DNA of 64,000 nucleotides from Gnetum montanum (Eukaryota; Streptophyta; Gnetopsida; Gnetales; Gnetaceae). Position numbers and translations under genes: made by a program. Each line of letters begins with the position of its first letter. Position 1 is the stretch's first letter. The stretch lies in contig MNCI01030304.1 in the NCBI GenBank assembly GCA_015680685.1, forward strand, positions 854,219 to 918,218, in the 5' to 3' direction. The notes below the pieces were generated by a model that worked only from the letters and a program-made list of their open reading frames with translations, searched no databases and was not told the origin of the DNA. Positions 45,401 to 58,565 of this stretch are shown piece after piece.

Positions 45401-47758
45401 GGTTGTGAGGGTTTGGAAGGATTGTTGGGTCAAAAAAATGGTCATTTCCTAGATTTATTATTTGAACCACTCAGCTAGAAGGTTGATTGTAAATTTACAA
45501 CCCTCGTAGCATTTCGTTGCTGTGGTTGTGGGGAAATTTTATCCTACATGGACGAAGTAAGAGGTAACTAGGTTGAGGGAAAAGGGATGTTTGTAGATGG
45601 ATGTGGAGGGTGGTATGGATATGGTTTCCTTCTTGAGTAGATGGTGAATGAGTTTGATGATGCTAGAATGAGGCATGGCTTGTAGAGGTTCATGGAAAAA
45701 CAGGCTACTGAACATAGCACCCATATGGATCTGGTTGCTTATAAGGGTACTACTATATTGGTGATGGCATTCTCCATGACTGTGATTAGTGCCACTATTG
45801 ATATTTTTCATATGATTGTTGTGAAGCTCCACTTGGATAGTAATCCTATTGTTGTTGGTGGGACTACCTTGAATTGCCTTAAGGATAAGACAATCGTCTG
45901 GGTGCTTGCCTCCATGCTAGTCGAGGACTCAACATGTACATCCTAGACTCTTGTAAGTGTGACATCATAGGGTAACATCCCTTAGGATGATCATATTGAC
46001 AAATGTCACATCCAACATCATCATCAAAGTCTATCTCCACAACTTTTTTGACTACAACAACTTTTCTTTTACTTCTCTAGTAGGCACATTCAGCTTCTTT
46101 CCACCTCTTGCGGCTATGATCACTATTATGCTCTTTGGATTCTTTAGTACTCTTCATAGCAATTTGGAATTTTTCATCCAAATAGTTCCATAATTTATCA
46201 ACCTTTGTCACAATGTCATAAATAGATTTTTGGATGGGCAAGGTCTTCCTATTCACCACCTTGTCACGTGGTGACTCCTCCTCATCACAAAATCAAACCT
46301 CTCTTTTTCTAATGGAAGGATCCCTATTATATTTGTCTACACTTTTCCTTTTTTGCAACTCACCTTCTTCTTTTGCTACTTTCTCTATTAGCCTTTGTAT
46401 CTAATAAGCTCTTAGTTCAAATAGTCTCCCTTGGGCATAGACTCCAAGAGTTCTTCTAGTTTCTACTCTAAGTCCATCTATGATGTGGTGGAGTTGTTCC
46501 CAAAAGTCCTTGAATAACCATGCCTAGGGCATTCATGTAAGAAAGAATAACATCTAACCATGGTGGCATCCAAGGGTTCATGCATTCCCTATTTCCAACC
46601 TTGAATTTTCCTTCTCAAATTAGACACTTTGGAGTACATATGGTATTTTTCATTAAATAGTTTCAACATGGTACTCCATCTACGGATAGATTCTATCTCT
46701 AAGAACCATTACTAGCTTTCTGCTTCTTTAATAAGTGTCCTGGGAAAGAGCTTGAGTTTTTGCTAATCATTTTTAATGCTCTTCAAGGCACAGGCATCAT
46801 GGAAAGCTTGTAGATGTGCCTACAAATTAGAGTTATATCCCCCCTAAAATCTTGGACTATTGTTCATGTTTAAGCACTTGATCTGACTATATTTCACATG
46901 CCTAGTTGGAATCTTAACTAACTTTGTAATGTTAAGAATGCTTTCATTTTCCAATAGAGGCTTATCATCATCATTGTGTTGATGACATTGATGATGGTTT
47001 CTAGCACCCCTTTATTCTTGGTGGGCTCTATGATCATTGTTATCTCATTAATCACCTTCATCATAATTATTTCTCTGTTGGCTTCTATTAGAACTAAAAG
47101 ATGAAGAGGAGTGTTTGAAATTGGATGAAGAGGATGAAGAGGAAGGTGGATCACCACAACCACCATGGTTTCTACCACCACTACTTTACTTGTTACGACC
47201 ACGATCCTTAGATTCCTTACCATTGTGATGCTTGCCCGAGTCCTTGCCTTGATTGTCACTTTTTCCTAGACTTGGTTTCTTAATAGTGGACAATAGGTTC
47301 AGGGTCATATCCTCATCATCAATAATAGGGGATGAAGAATCTTCATGTTGAGGACCCCTAGAGGAAGGATCCTCATTATCAATTTGGTTTAGCAAGAATA
47401 AGGGATTGGTGAAGTGTTTTCCTTTCACAAACTCATGGTGCTTCTTCTGGTGTCGATCTCTTCTACATTGTGTTTCGATGGGACGGTAGTCCCAAGTGTC
47501 ATAACCATGCACAATGTATTCCTCTTGAAGATCTAGGATGCCCAACCTCTTAAGAGTTTGAAATTGCATCCTAGGAATAGATTGATCAAGGGGCATTACG
47601 ATGTTGCCCTTGATATCATGCCATTGCAGTTGCTCATCCTAATGTAGGATGAAAGTAAAGTCAAGCACATACTCATCTGGATAAGTATATACCACTTTGT
47701 ATTCTTATGGAACCAGTGGTTTAACGTCTTCATGCTTGTGAGAAGAAGACGAAAACAT
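45401..47758 (-). pseudogene. Family A copy 3: gag (decayed)
   Basis: Start ATG 47758 (MFSSSSHKHEDVKPLV as read). The N-terminal open block to 47186 includes LDLQEEYIVHGYDTWDYRP. The core HHIIDGLRVETRRTLGVYA lies near 46430-46490, and VAKEEGELQKRKSVDK near 46340-46390. The zinc knuckle CDICQYDHPKGC is at 45975-46010, with the same C-X2-C-X3-H-X4-C spacing as family B. Several stops. Confidence 0.8.
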
Positions 47759-47892
47759 TTTGCAAAATAAATAAAATTAGCAGTGTGCTTTTGTAATTAT
47801 ATTCTTTGAGAATAATGTTGACCTTGGGGTTTGTCCAAAAATATTAATAATATTCACTAATCCAGTATAGTGCACATTTCAATAAACAAAGT

Positions 47893-47910
47893 CATCAAAA
47901 ATGGCACCAA
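47893..47910 (-). other. Family A copy 3: primer binding site
   Basis: Minus strand TTGGTGCCATTTTTGATG directly after the LTR. It is closer to the tRNA-Asp type than copy 2 at one C but mutated at its far end. Confidence 0.6.
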
Positions 47911-48838
47911 TGATAAGCAACGAGGTACCCCTACGCCCAACCATACGAATCATGAAGTGTTCACACGTGATCCAGTCAAATTCTATGGACTCCATAGTTT
48001 TCGATACACTAGTCTTCTAGGAAGTGAACCTTGCCCTAATGGTCATTTCTTGTCTTCCCAATTACACTTGTGATGCACATGGTATGGTTAAGTGTAATTG
48101 AAGCATATGATTTTTATTTTTTTATGTTTTATGTTCTTTAGTGCTTAGTAGAGAGATGAAGTAATTTAACAACTACTTTAGTTTAACTAACTAACTAATC
48201 TCTAACTAGTTCTAACATAAGCATCTGGTCCCACTTTCCATACATGTCCTTAACCCATGTATCCACTGCTAGGTTACCAAGCGCTATGCTACTGGGTGCA
48301 CCAAGCAATAACACTACTGAGATTGACAAGAAAATATGTGTTTATGCTCAAAGCATTTGTACTTTTGTGTTTAATCAATTTAGCTTAATTAATTAATTGA
48401 TTTCTCGAAGCCTAATTTAGCTTAATAAATGGCATAATTAATGAAAACAATAAAAGCATAAAAAATCATTAATCTATTCTAAGTGTTACAAGGTTTGATC
48501 AAAAGGTTCATCTTTATTATCGTACACACTAGTGTGGTTGAGGTACAACAATGCTCAAATAAAGATCTGTATACTTTCTAACTCTTATTATGGACACTCA
48601 GAGAAATATTCTAACTTTTAAATAAACAAGCTATAAGAGCTCTACTACTACTATGACTTAAATGATGCATAAACATGACTAAGAGCTCATATTTATAGTT
48701 TTTACCATAAGACTACATCGACAAGGCCCCATTGATGTAGCAAATGCTACGTCAACGTAGCCTCATTGATAGGGCAACACCACATAAATGGGGCCTCATT
48801 GACAGGGGCCCATCAATGCGACACTTTGACACTCATCA
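47911..48838 (-). repeat. Family A copy 3: 5' LTR
   Basis: 928 bp from TGATAAGCAACGAGG to CACTCATCA, followed by TAAGG as in the other two copies. U3 motifs GGCCCCATTGATG and GGGGCCTCATTGACAGGGGCCC lie at 48724-48812. TATA is near 48690-48700 and AATAAA near 48514-48520, both minus. Confidence 0.85.
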
Positions 48839-50100
48839 TAAGGTAATATGCCTAGAATAATTCCTCTTAGATGGCATAGTTAAGGTTCTAGTACTAGGTT
48901 TTAAATCGAGTAACTTTGAGTGCAAAGTAATACTACCTAACGAACTGACATTTTTTTCCTTAAATGAATTATTTGGGTGGCTAGTTGTGGTTTCCTATAA
49001 TGGTGAATGGCTTAACTTTTTTTGCTCGTTCTTTTCCTTCACACACAAGTTTAAAAAAATTTGTGGTTCTTCAGCCATTAGGGAGATGGTTGTTTTGGTG
49101 CTTCTTTGGGACAGTGCTACACTACCACCACTATGCTGGCTAGTGTAGTGGCTTTGGTAGTTTCTTTGCCACAATTGTTGCTGCACTTTGCTCTATTCTA
49201 CTTTGTCCTAGTATTTCTCTACCTATTGTTTCACTTAAAACCTTTTTGAACCTATCTAGAAGGTTGGATTTTGATTGTTTTCACAAGGCACATCTATGCG
49301 TCTATCCCTATCCCATCTGGGAAGTCAGTTTTGGTTATCCCTCTGGTTGTTGTGGTAGTCATGCTCTACAATCTTTGCATTGTCTTTGTGCTTTGTTGGG
49401 CTTCTTCCAAGCTATGCCATAACTGATTTGTCCAATCCTTATGATCCTTCTCACTAGAGAAGTACCTCCAACCCTTCTAATATAGATTTTCTCCTTCCTA
49501 ATGATATTTTTGATGTCATTTCTAAAAATTTTTCTACATGTTTCATCTATCTTCAAATTGTGGATTTTCTATCATGTTTAACAAGTATAAATACGTAAAT
49601 CAAAATATCCTATAGTTCTAGGGTATTTAAGTTTCTCACATCCATTACTATGCGTAAAAATTTATTTGAGTAGAAATCTCTAAGGCCTCTCAAGTTGAGA
49701 AGGCACTCTCTATCTAAATTTTTCTAGCACACAATGCAACTCTCATCACACATGCTTGGAAATTTGACTTTAATGTTAATAACCCAACCTATAATATTAT
49801 CCCTTTCTATGTTGAGTTGCCAAACCTTCCCCTAATTTTTTATTCCATAGAGAAGGACATCATGAGTACCCTTGGTCATATCATTTCATACCATGGTATT
49901 AAGGTTAATCGAATTCAGTTTCATCGTTACTATATTGAACTTGATAGCTCTCATAGGGAGAACTTCCTAGCCTTTGAAACTAGAAAAAAAAAGTCTTTGC
50001 TCAAGAAGTTAATTATTTTTATCTTCATAATTCTTGTTGAGCATCTAGTTGAGCATCGTATCTTTGCATGTCCCTTTTTAGCCAAGAAAAAATAATCAGC
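48839..50100 (+). mobile_element. LINE: 5' region and ORF1
   Basis: Plus strand. The best ORF1 block (49745-49990) reads THAWKFDFNVNNPTYNIIPF, then VELPNLPLIFYSIEKDIMST and FHRYYIELDSSHRENFLAFE, a DUF4283-like domain of plant LINE ORF1. The family A element sits at its left edge. This flank is shared with 1862-3100 and 18017-19270. Confidence 0.65.
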
Positions 50101-52690
50101 TAAGCTTCAATGAACCCATTCTCTAGCTATTATAGAATCCCATCCATATCAGAAACTTTCAATTTTGGAACCTCTTCTAAAAATTTTTCAAAGCCTTTCT
50201 CGTCTGGCCCCTCCAAGTCATAAGTGCATAGTCAGGTTCAATCATAAAGGTACCCTCTAAAGCAGAAGTTACCCCTTCAAAGTCTTTTAAGAACTTAGTA
50301 ATGAGTGAAGATTTTGCTGAGGGTGATGGAAGGAAAGGAGTTAAAGCAATCCACTACAACTCCACCTTTTACTTCTTCCCCAATCAACAATTTTCTCTAC
50401 TTGTTACTACAAGTAACTCCTTTACCATTTTTTCATACATAATGGAAGTTGATACTTTGAATTTCAAATCTTTTGATAATCTTTCATTTAATATGCCCTC
50501 TACTCCCCTATAAATCTCATATCTTGAAATGTCTGGGGCCTAATTAATAGGCTTTGACATAAGCATGCTAGCAACTTTCTCTCTAGTTTAAATATTACTT
50601 TTGATTTTGTTCTTTTTCAAGAAAATAAGATTTCAACCAACCATTTATCTCTTTTAGCCCATTGGCTTCTTCTTCACTCATTAGTTCTTACTACTTCCCA
50701 TGTGTGTGGAAAAGGGGGCACTACCATTCTCCTCTCCACTTATTGGAAGGACAAAATTATTCAAAGCAATTTTGATTCTAGCCATAGGTTTTCTTAAGCT
50801 ATCTTGTCCTTCTCACATGGTCCTTTTGGTATTTACTTAATTTATGCTTCTAATGACTCTACAAAATGTGTCCTTTTGTGACAGGAACTAGCTAATTCTC
50901 TTCCTTTTGTACCTTGGATTTTTGGAGGTGATTTTAATATGATAGAATTCCCTCATGCTAAGCTTAAGGAGATGTTTTTTCAACTTCTAAATTTTGAGTA
51001 TCAGTCATGGTTAAACTCTAAGAAAAAATTCTATCTTTCTGATGGTATTGATGCTTCTGCTAGTGATCCTCTTCATAGATTCACCTCGAGTAATCTTCAT
51101 CTTGGGCAAGCTCACATCTATAGTTAGTTAGATAGGTTTTATTTTTTCACTTTTTCTTTCTAGCAAGCTTCTTATACTACTATTTTTCGGCAGCACACAA
51201 TCTTATTAGACCACTTCCACATCACTATGTTTATTTAGATTCATGGTAGCCACATAGACATAATTTCCATCTTTTTTGATTACACAGTAACTATTTCTCT
51301 TCTCCTCCTACCCAACTACTTCTCTCAAGCTTTTAGAATGTTAAACCTAGGCCCTTAGGATAGGTGGATTGAATCCAATGATGGCATTATGCTACTTGTA
51401 GAATGCAAAATTTTGCTCATTATTCTGGTAAGGAAGTGGCCGCTCATGTTAGACAAGAGTACAACAACATTCACTCTACTATTAAACATCTTACTAATCA
51501 ATTAGCTCAAGATCCTTTCAACACTCAAGTTCATGGGGAATTAGCTAGAGCTTGCTTGGCCTTCCAACAATGGGATGTTTACAGGGCATAATGTTCCTTA
51601 ACAAAGAGCATACTTACTTGGTTAAATATTCAAGATGAACATTGTAAAGAAATTTTTAAGTATCTAAATAGCTCTTTTTCTTTACATGCTTTAGACAAAA
51701 TTTCCAGTGATGGTACCATCATCATTGACCACAATAGTCTCCTTTCATATCTTAAGTAGCATTTTGAAGCCTTATTTACTACTACCCCTATAAATATCTC
51801 ATTCGAGGCTGCTACTCTTAATTATTGTGGTCTAGTTAATTCTACTATGTTTCAAAGTTTAGAAGCTGATATTACTCAGGTTGAGCTTCAAGAGGCTTGT
51901 TTTAAAATGGGCTCTATGAAGGCCCTCAATTATGATGGTTTCCTCGTTGAATTTTTTTTAGAATCATTGGGATCTAGTTGGCAATGATCTCTTCCAAGTC
52001 ATTAGAGAAACTACCCTTATTAGTTCCCTTGGGAACAAGTTGAATAAGGGGATTATTCATCTTCTTCCTAAGTTTGGGAATCCTACTTATATCTCTAATT
52101 GGTGATCCATCACTCTTCTTAACATGGTGTATAAAATTTGGGCCAAGTACTTAGCCTTACGTTTGAAGAAAATTCTTCGTCATATTATATACCCTTAGCA
52201 AACATGCTTTGTTCTTAGTAGATACATTTTAAATAATGTGATTGCTGCTTGGGAAGGTCTTAAGTGGGCAGAGGATGATGGTCAAGATATTCTCTTAATG
52301 AAACTTGATTATGAAAAAGCTTGCAACAATGTTAAGTAGTCCTAGGTTCTTACATATGGTGAAGTATTTATTCTCATATGCTACTGCGAGAATAGCTACT
52401 ACCTTTAGTATAACTTCTCCCTTCTCTATCCATAGGTTAGTGAGACAAGGATGTCCTCTTGCTCCTTACCTATTCATCATTGCAACTGACTTTCTTTGTC
52501 ATCAATTAAACTATGATATTCAGAATAAGGCTATCACCATGTTTTGTCTCTCTTTCCCTCACCATCATATTCTTAATATGCATTTTGCTGATAACTCCTT
52601 TTTCCTTGTTCAAAACACTAAGGATAATTTGCAACGAATCTTATCTAGGGTGAAGCAATATTGCATTTTGTTTAATTTTAGAAAGAGTTA
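50101..52690 (+). pseudogene. LINE (L1-like) ORF2: endonuclease and reverse transcriptase
   Basis: Endonuclease (about 50520-51240): SWNVWGL, a FQE motif, FGGDFNMIE (50920-50950), LDRF and LLDHF near the C-terminal His. Reverse transcriptase (about 52040-52690): ILLMKLDYEKACNNVK (52288-52335), VRQGCPLAPYLFIIATD (52438-52488) and MHFADN (52578-52596), in which the catalytic FADD has become FADN. A frameshift near 52330 and many stops make it dead. The C-terminal third is absent. The order endonuclease then reverse transcriptase identifies an L1-type LINE. Confidence 0.8.
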
Positions 52691-52899
52691 GAAGTTTTCA
52701 AATACATTTAAAGAGGATGATCTAAAATTGTTTAGACTCTTATTTGTGCCAAGACCTATTACATTAGTGAATGACACTTGAGGAGTCATGCAAAAGCTAA
52801 AAGGAAACATGCAACTTATAAGGAAGAAGTTTCAGCCCATTAGTCCAATGGAGGCCATGAAAAAATACTTTGCATAAAAAAATCTAGCTATAAATATTT

Positions 52900-53640
52900 A
52901 TGAATAAAATTATAAACTCAAGTTAAGAAATGGTACATTACTTTAAAATCCCCATACAAATTATCAAACACTTCCCAAGAAATTCATTGGTTGATAACAC
53001 AAAGGTAGCTAAGAGAAATAACTCCCTTTTGAAACCAAGAAGTAGCTACCCTAGCATTCATAGTGGCAAGAGGAGCAAGTGATAGAGGTAACCATCAGAG
53101 ACAAAGCTTAGAAAAAAGAGTAGGATTGATCTTAACATCAGTCTAATCAATATGATGGTGTAAAACCTACCAGGCCCTCCAAATGCTTTTGAAGACATGA
53201 GATCCAAGAATGGTGATAGTATGGGGGAATAGTATCCAATTAATAAAGTGGATTCCTTTCTAAAAGAAAATTCTTGTCAAAGCCTTAATTGGAGGAGAAT
53301 CCTAATAATGTCAAGGGTATCCAGATGTTAAACCAACCACTTAGCGACCAAGGTGTGCTCCTATTTGAAAGTATTCAAAAGACCTAAACCACCCTTATTC
53401 CTAGAAAAAGTAACAATATTCCAAGCGACATGATGGAAACCTTTTTGAGAATCTTTAGAAGATCACATGAAGTCCCGAAATAACCGTTCTAGCTTTTAAT
53501 AAGTAGCTTGGGAGGGAGCCCAACATGAAGAATAATACACATGAGTAGAAGCACAAATAGACTTACAGACAAAGTACTTGCTTGCAAGAGTGAGTGGTTT
53601 AGTCTTCTATGTATTAAAATATTTCATGTTTACAATATTA
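52900..53640 (-). pseudogene. LINE ORF2 C-terminal fragment
   Basis: On the minus strand: WASWQATY, KLERLFRDFMWSSK, HHVAWNIVTF and NKGGLGLLNTFK, the conserved end of plant L1 ORF2 after the reverse transcriptase domain. Opposite in orientation to the LINE on its left. Several stops. Confidence 0.7.
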
Positions 53641-56083
53641 GAAGGATACCCTCTTTTGTAGGTCATGAAATAAAAAAACTATGTTCATTTTAAAAGATCT
53701 TAGTAAAAAAACTTGGTCTGAAAGCTATTTATGTTATAAGAAAGACTTTGAGGTTGTACTAGCAAAACTAAGGTTATAATAATGGGTTGTTATATAAAAT
53801 ATTGATGTACAAAGCTCATAAAAACTCATATGTTGAGTAGAGCTAAAATGATGAAGTCAAAACTTATTCTATTAGAACCTTGAAAAGCCCTTTCAATGTG
53901 GAAGAAATGGATGCAAAGAATTAAATAAAGCTTGAAATAATTGTTATTGTTGAAGCAAGTTGAACTAATGTTTCCACGAGAAACTCACGACCATTGGTAA
54001 CAAAATAAAATGACATATTTCTTCCTCCCCTACTAAGCTTCACTGCATATTTCTTGTCAAACCATCTTTTAACAATTTGTCAATGATTAAGATTACGAAA
54101 ATCAATACATAATTGTAATTCACTTGGCACTAACTTTGATGTTAAACTTGAATGTCTCACAGGATAAATAATTTTAGATTCTAAAATTTTATCAATTTCT
54201 TCTTTCATCAAAGTTTCAATCTTGGGATTAACGAGTCTAAGTTTTTGTTTAAATGGTTTGATTTTGGTATGTAAGTAATCAAATAAAGCTTCTCTAGTTG
54301 CCATTTTAGGAGAGATTTTATTTGAAAGATATGACATCCTTGGATATAACTTCTTCATTAATTTGAGAAATTTTAAAACATTGATCACTAAATTCACCAT
54401 TGGAAAATAAAAATTCATGAATATGATTAGCATCATCAAAATTTGGAAAGAGAAGATATTATCTAAAATAGAATAAGATTTAACCTTTTCAATAGTAATT
54501 TCAAAATCCCAGGCATTGTGTTTAAAAGGGACATCTAAAGTAGTGGCCAATTAATCTAATACATCAAGAACATAATTTTCTTTTCTAATGTTTTAATATT
54601 TAGCACCTCATTTATATCTTTGTCCTTTCCCAAAGGTGGTGGATCACCAAAAAGAAATGTTTTTCCATCATGTTGATAATAAGGTAAGGCATCTTTATAA
54701 ATTTCTTCACATTCTCTAAAAGCAAAAGGATTTATTTATGAAAGTTCACTCTCATGATCATTTATGACATGTTCGCCGAGTCCAACTCCAATTTAAAGAT
54801 TAGTATTTTGATTTACCAAAGATTTATTGTGTTGATCAAAAGACATTACCACTTGTTGATAAAAAGGCTCTCTTGGTATAACAACATATTCAGGTTTTCC
54901 TTTTACAGGAATCAATAATTCTAAAAAGTCTGATCTAAAGAAGCCCCCAAATTGGGCTCCAAAAGTCCTAGATAGAAGCACATCATAAGTGGGTGACATA
55001 TCAACTACTAAAATATCTATATAACATGTAAAAGTAGGATATTGTTTAAGTTGTACTTTTACTTCCTTTAATGATCCTACCACAAGTACATTAGATTCAT
55101 CAAGTTGAATCACGCTTTTTGCTTGTGGTAGCATTTGTGCTCCTAATGTCTTACATACTTCTAATGGCATGGCACTAACAATTATGAATATTCTTTCCAA
55201 GTTAACCTTGAAAATAGTTACTTGTAGGCTGAGTCATTTGAAAGGGAGGGAGGGTGGAAGTTTGAAACATAGTATTAGTCATTGGGAAGGTTTGTGAAGG
55301 CAAAGGACTAAATTGTATAGGATTTTTAATACTCATCATCCCAAATTATTTTTAAATGTTATTCATTAAAGTGATTTTTTCTAACTAAATAGCTTTAGCC
55401 ATTATGCCTAGGATTTTCGTTATGTTGGGATTAGATTTAATGGCATAGGAAAAAAGTGGGTTAGTCGTAGAGAGGTAGAAATTAAGAATACCATTAAGTT
55501 GCAGACGCATCTCATTTGACACATAAGCAAGTTGATGAAAAATTCTCAAATTGTAATCATGAACATTTTCCCCAGGTAGTTTTCTTAGGCTTGTAAAATT
55601 GCTTGATGCTAAGGTAGGACTAGTAAATTTATCGAATTGAAGTATGAACTTATTTTTAAAGTCTTACCATGAGTTGATAAAGGCACTATGGAGCATCAAA
55701 AACCATTGGGTGGCTTTGCTTCTGAAAGTTGTCACAAAGACCCTACATGCTATGTCATTTTCGGTAATGTTATGGATGCTTGTTAAGGTTTCAAAACATT
55801 GTATATGTTGACAGGCATCACTAGTAGGGGTTGTGGGACCAAAAAACAAATTTATATTTTGAAGTGATTTTGGAATATTGTCATAGTTTGTGAAGTTAAA
55901 TGGGTTGCTCACTAAGGGAGCTTAGGGTTGATTGGCTTCCATCCTAGTTTGAACTCTTCTAGGGATAAAACTTAGAAATCACAAAGCTTGTTGTTTTCTT
56001 AAAGTAAAGCAATGGGTAGTTAGTTGATTAGGGGCAAAAGTAAGAGCTCTTTGTTTAGATGATTTGCGAGAGGACTCACTCAT
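53641..56083 (-). mobile_element. Family C: Ty3/gypsy internal region (decayed)
   Basis: A different Ty3/gypsy element on the minus strand. Gag starts at ATG 56083 (MSESSRKSSKQRALTFAPN as read) and holds NPFNFTNYDNIPKSLQNI and ATQWFLML (55664-55912). The protease region (54793-55200) has MPLEVCKTLGAQ and SPTYDVLLSRTFGAQFGG, without a readable D-S/T-G. The start of reverse transcriptase is at 54080-54550 (EEIDKILESKIIYPVRHSS, CIDFRNLN). The rest of pol is missing. It is unrelated to families A and B at the sequence level visible here. Confidence 0.75.
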
Positions 56084-56734
56084 AAAGTGAAAGATTATGA
56101 AATAAAAATGCTAGAAAACTATAAAATTAAATAAGAGAAAAAATATTTAAATACTATATATTTTTATTTTTATTTTTAAAAGGAAAGCTGAAATTACAAT
56201 ATATATAAAATTTAAAAGAAAAGCAACAAATGCAGAATTTCAGAAAAATAGATTTAAACAAAATGATGTAATGAATGAGAACACCACCTTACCAAAGTTA
56301 GAACTAAAGTAAGGACCGCCAAAATGAAGTAATCAAAATTGGGAAAAGAAGGTTTGGGGATCTGAAAATAAAATTGAAACAGAGTGATAAAACTAAAAAT
56401 AGGTGACTATTAACTAGAACCAGTATAAAAAATAGGCCACTAAAGGTTTCAAGTACTAAAAAATAGAAATTTTTAGGTAGTAGAAACTAAATTTCAAAAA
56501 TAGCAACTAGAAAATAAATGACTATCACAAAGATAGAAAATTGAAATAGGAAATTTAAAGTTCAAAGAAACTGAAATAGGAAGAACAAAGATTTAGAAAC
56601 TGTAAAGTAGATGATTGAGAACAAAAAAATAAAAATAGAATAGGAACAGGAAAAGAATAGAAAATTGATATTTTAGAGAACATAATGGAAAACAGAGGCT
56701 GAAAAATAGCTCTCCTTCTAGCACCAAAAAGTGG

Positions 56735-58119
56735 TGTTGATGCATAAATTTTGGACACAATAACACCTAGAAAACTCATTTAAAGAGACTCTTGACTAGG
56801 GCACCTCTCATATGGGTACGAAAACCCAGGAATAGTCTTAGTTGGAAGGGCAACGTGACATTTCATAAAACATTCAAAATACCAATAAATTAAATGATTT
56901 TAACGTGTAACTAAAAATAGAAGTCCAAAACAACTTGACATAGAACTAGCTATTCGCTTTAAAATCTTAGCAAGGACACTTGGACATTAATAAATTGTAA
57001 AATGACAAGCTTGAAACAATTAACCATTGCAACATAGATTAATAGGAATTTTAAAGAAACACAGGTTGTGTGTTTCAACCAAACAACAAAAATCAAGGTT
57101 GAGATATGGAAATTTAAAATGATAGAATGAAACAATGACTTAGCTCAAAAACAAGCACTAATGGAACAATTTTGGGTGTAGCCTTGTCTACTAGTGCTTG
57201 CAAGAAGCACACCTCTTCTAACAAGCCTGCAACTTTTGGTTATTGAATTTGCCTACTGCTCTGCCTCGAACTACCTCTAGGACAACCATCGAATAGGCAA
57301 GAAAAGTAAGAAAGAACTCTGGGATTTTCCCCATCATGTCTTTAGCCTTCCAAATTCCCCACCATTGTAGCTAGCCTTGGAAATCTCGTCCCACTGTGTT
57401 TGTCCTTTTTCTTTGCCTTTGGCCAAGGAATTTATAAGGATTGGTTTGGCGCATGAGGAGCCAAAATAATGTGCATGAGGAGCCACCACCCACGCGTAAT
57501 GGCCAAGGCAATTACTAACCATGTGTGGATAATGACAACATCAACCAGTAACGCACAACAAACAGTAATGGCCACCACCCACACACAGATAACGATAGCA
57601 TCTACCACCCTCATGCAGCAAAACCATCATTATTAACCACTATCGTTGTGCATAGTGAAACGTTGATCTCCAAACCATGGTAGCCACACCCAATTCCACA
57701 CGGAAACGCCAAACTGCAGTTAGATTCTGTATTTATCTTATTTGATGCAAGGCTTGTTGCAAATACTGATACTTAGTGGTCCAATGTGGTAGACTAGCAA
57801 CAAAACCAATAGCATAACACATTTACGATGATTGTAGGTAACTGCCAACCATAACTTTGAACCAGGCATTCCTAATCCAAAGCTGCTACTTTGCACCTGT
57901 TACCAAGCTCTTGTCCCTGCATGCATCGCATATCCACAACAATGGCCACAATCTTGTCTGTAATTGTCCACCTTTTTGCACTACTCTGTGGATAGACCTA
58001 TAAATCCTAGCAACCCTACAAGCATATCTTTAGGCCTAAAATTCGTGCAACGTAAAATTTTCTGAGTAGGCCCCAATGGTGGCCACCTAGAGCCTAATCC
58101 ATAGAGCTGACAACCTACA
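56735..58119 (-). repeat. Candidate family C 5' LTR
   Basis: Tentative: TGTTGATGCA... to ...CAACCTACA on the plus strand gives TG/CA ends with TGT/ACA inverted termini, and gag of family C begins 650 bases inside. A minus-strand TATA box CTTATAAATTCC lies at 57429-57440, well placed in such an LTR, with GTGGGTGGTGGC repeats upstream (57470-57600). A primer-site-like TTGGTGCTAGAAGGAG (minus, about 56712-56728) follows. No second LTR is in the window to confirm the ends. Confidence 0.4.
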
Positions 58120-58560
58120 ACTCCTTTTCTTTTTTTTTTAAAGGTATGCTTGACTCTTTAATCTATATTTTTATATTATCTTATTAACCAATTTGAAGTT
58201 AAGTGGCCTTAAAACAATGAATTATCCATCTCTTTTGCACATAGCATGATAATGTTAAATGCTAAGATGACAACACATGTGCATGGAGCTCTCTTTTAAT
58301 TAAACCACTTGAAAAGTCAACCTATTTGATAGTGTTTTCAAAGATGTCTTTCTTTATCCTTGTTGAGCTCTACTTTTCATCAACATAATTTGCATGGGTT
58401 AAAAACCTATTGGATTCCTAATTGTCATGGGACTAAAACTTTTAATCATGGCCCATGCCTAGAATGGGAATGTTTGGCATCATCAGGCGTGAAAATACGA
58501 ATTTAGTTTCTAAAGAAGCAATGCAATTTAGAAGTGATTTTGAATTAATTTATTATTTAT
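58120..58560. other. Intergenic, no feature seen
   Basis: AT-rich with no supportable frame or repeat. Confidence 0.5.
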
Positions 58561-58565
58561 TAATG

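Larger units (their letters stand above)
38641..48838 (-). mobile_element. Family A copy 3: Athila/Tat-like element, 3' end missing
   Basis: Minus strand, collinear with 9251-18016 of copy 2. It keeps the protease and gag C-terminus that copy 2 has lost. It stops at 38641 inside the extra ORF, directly against the family B LTR, so about 3 kb including the 3' LTR is missing. All ORFs are broken by stops and some frameshifts (for example near 44090 in reverse transcriptase). Confidence 0.85.

Noticed and set aside
45692-45946. 84-codon plus-strand frame
   Set aside because: Antisense to decayed gag just before the zinc knuckle; no motif of its own.
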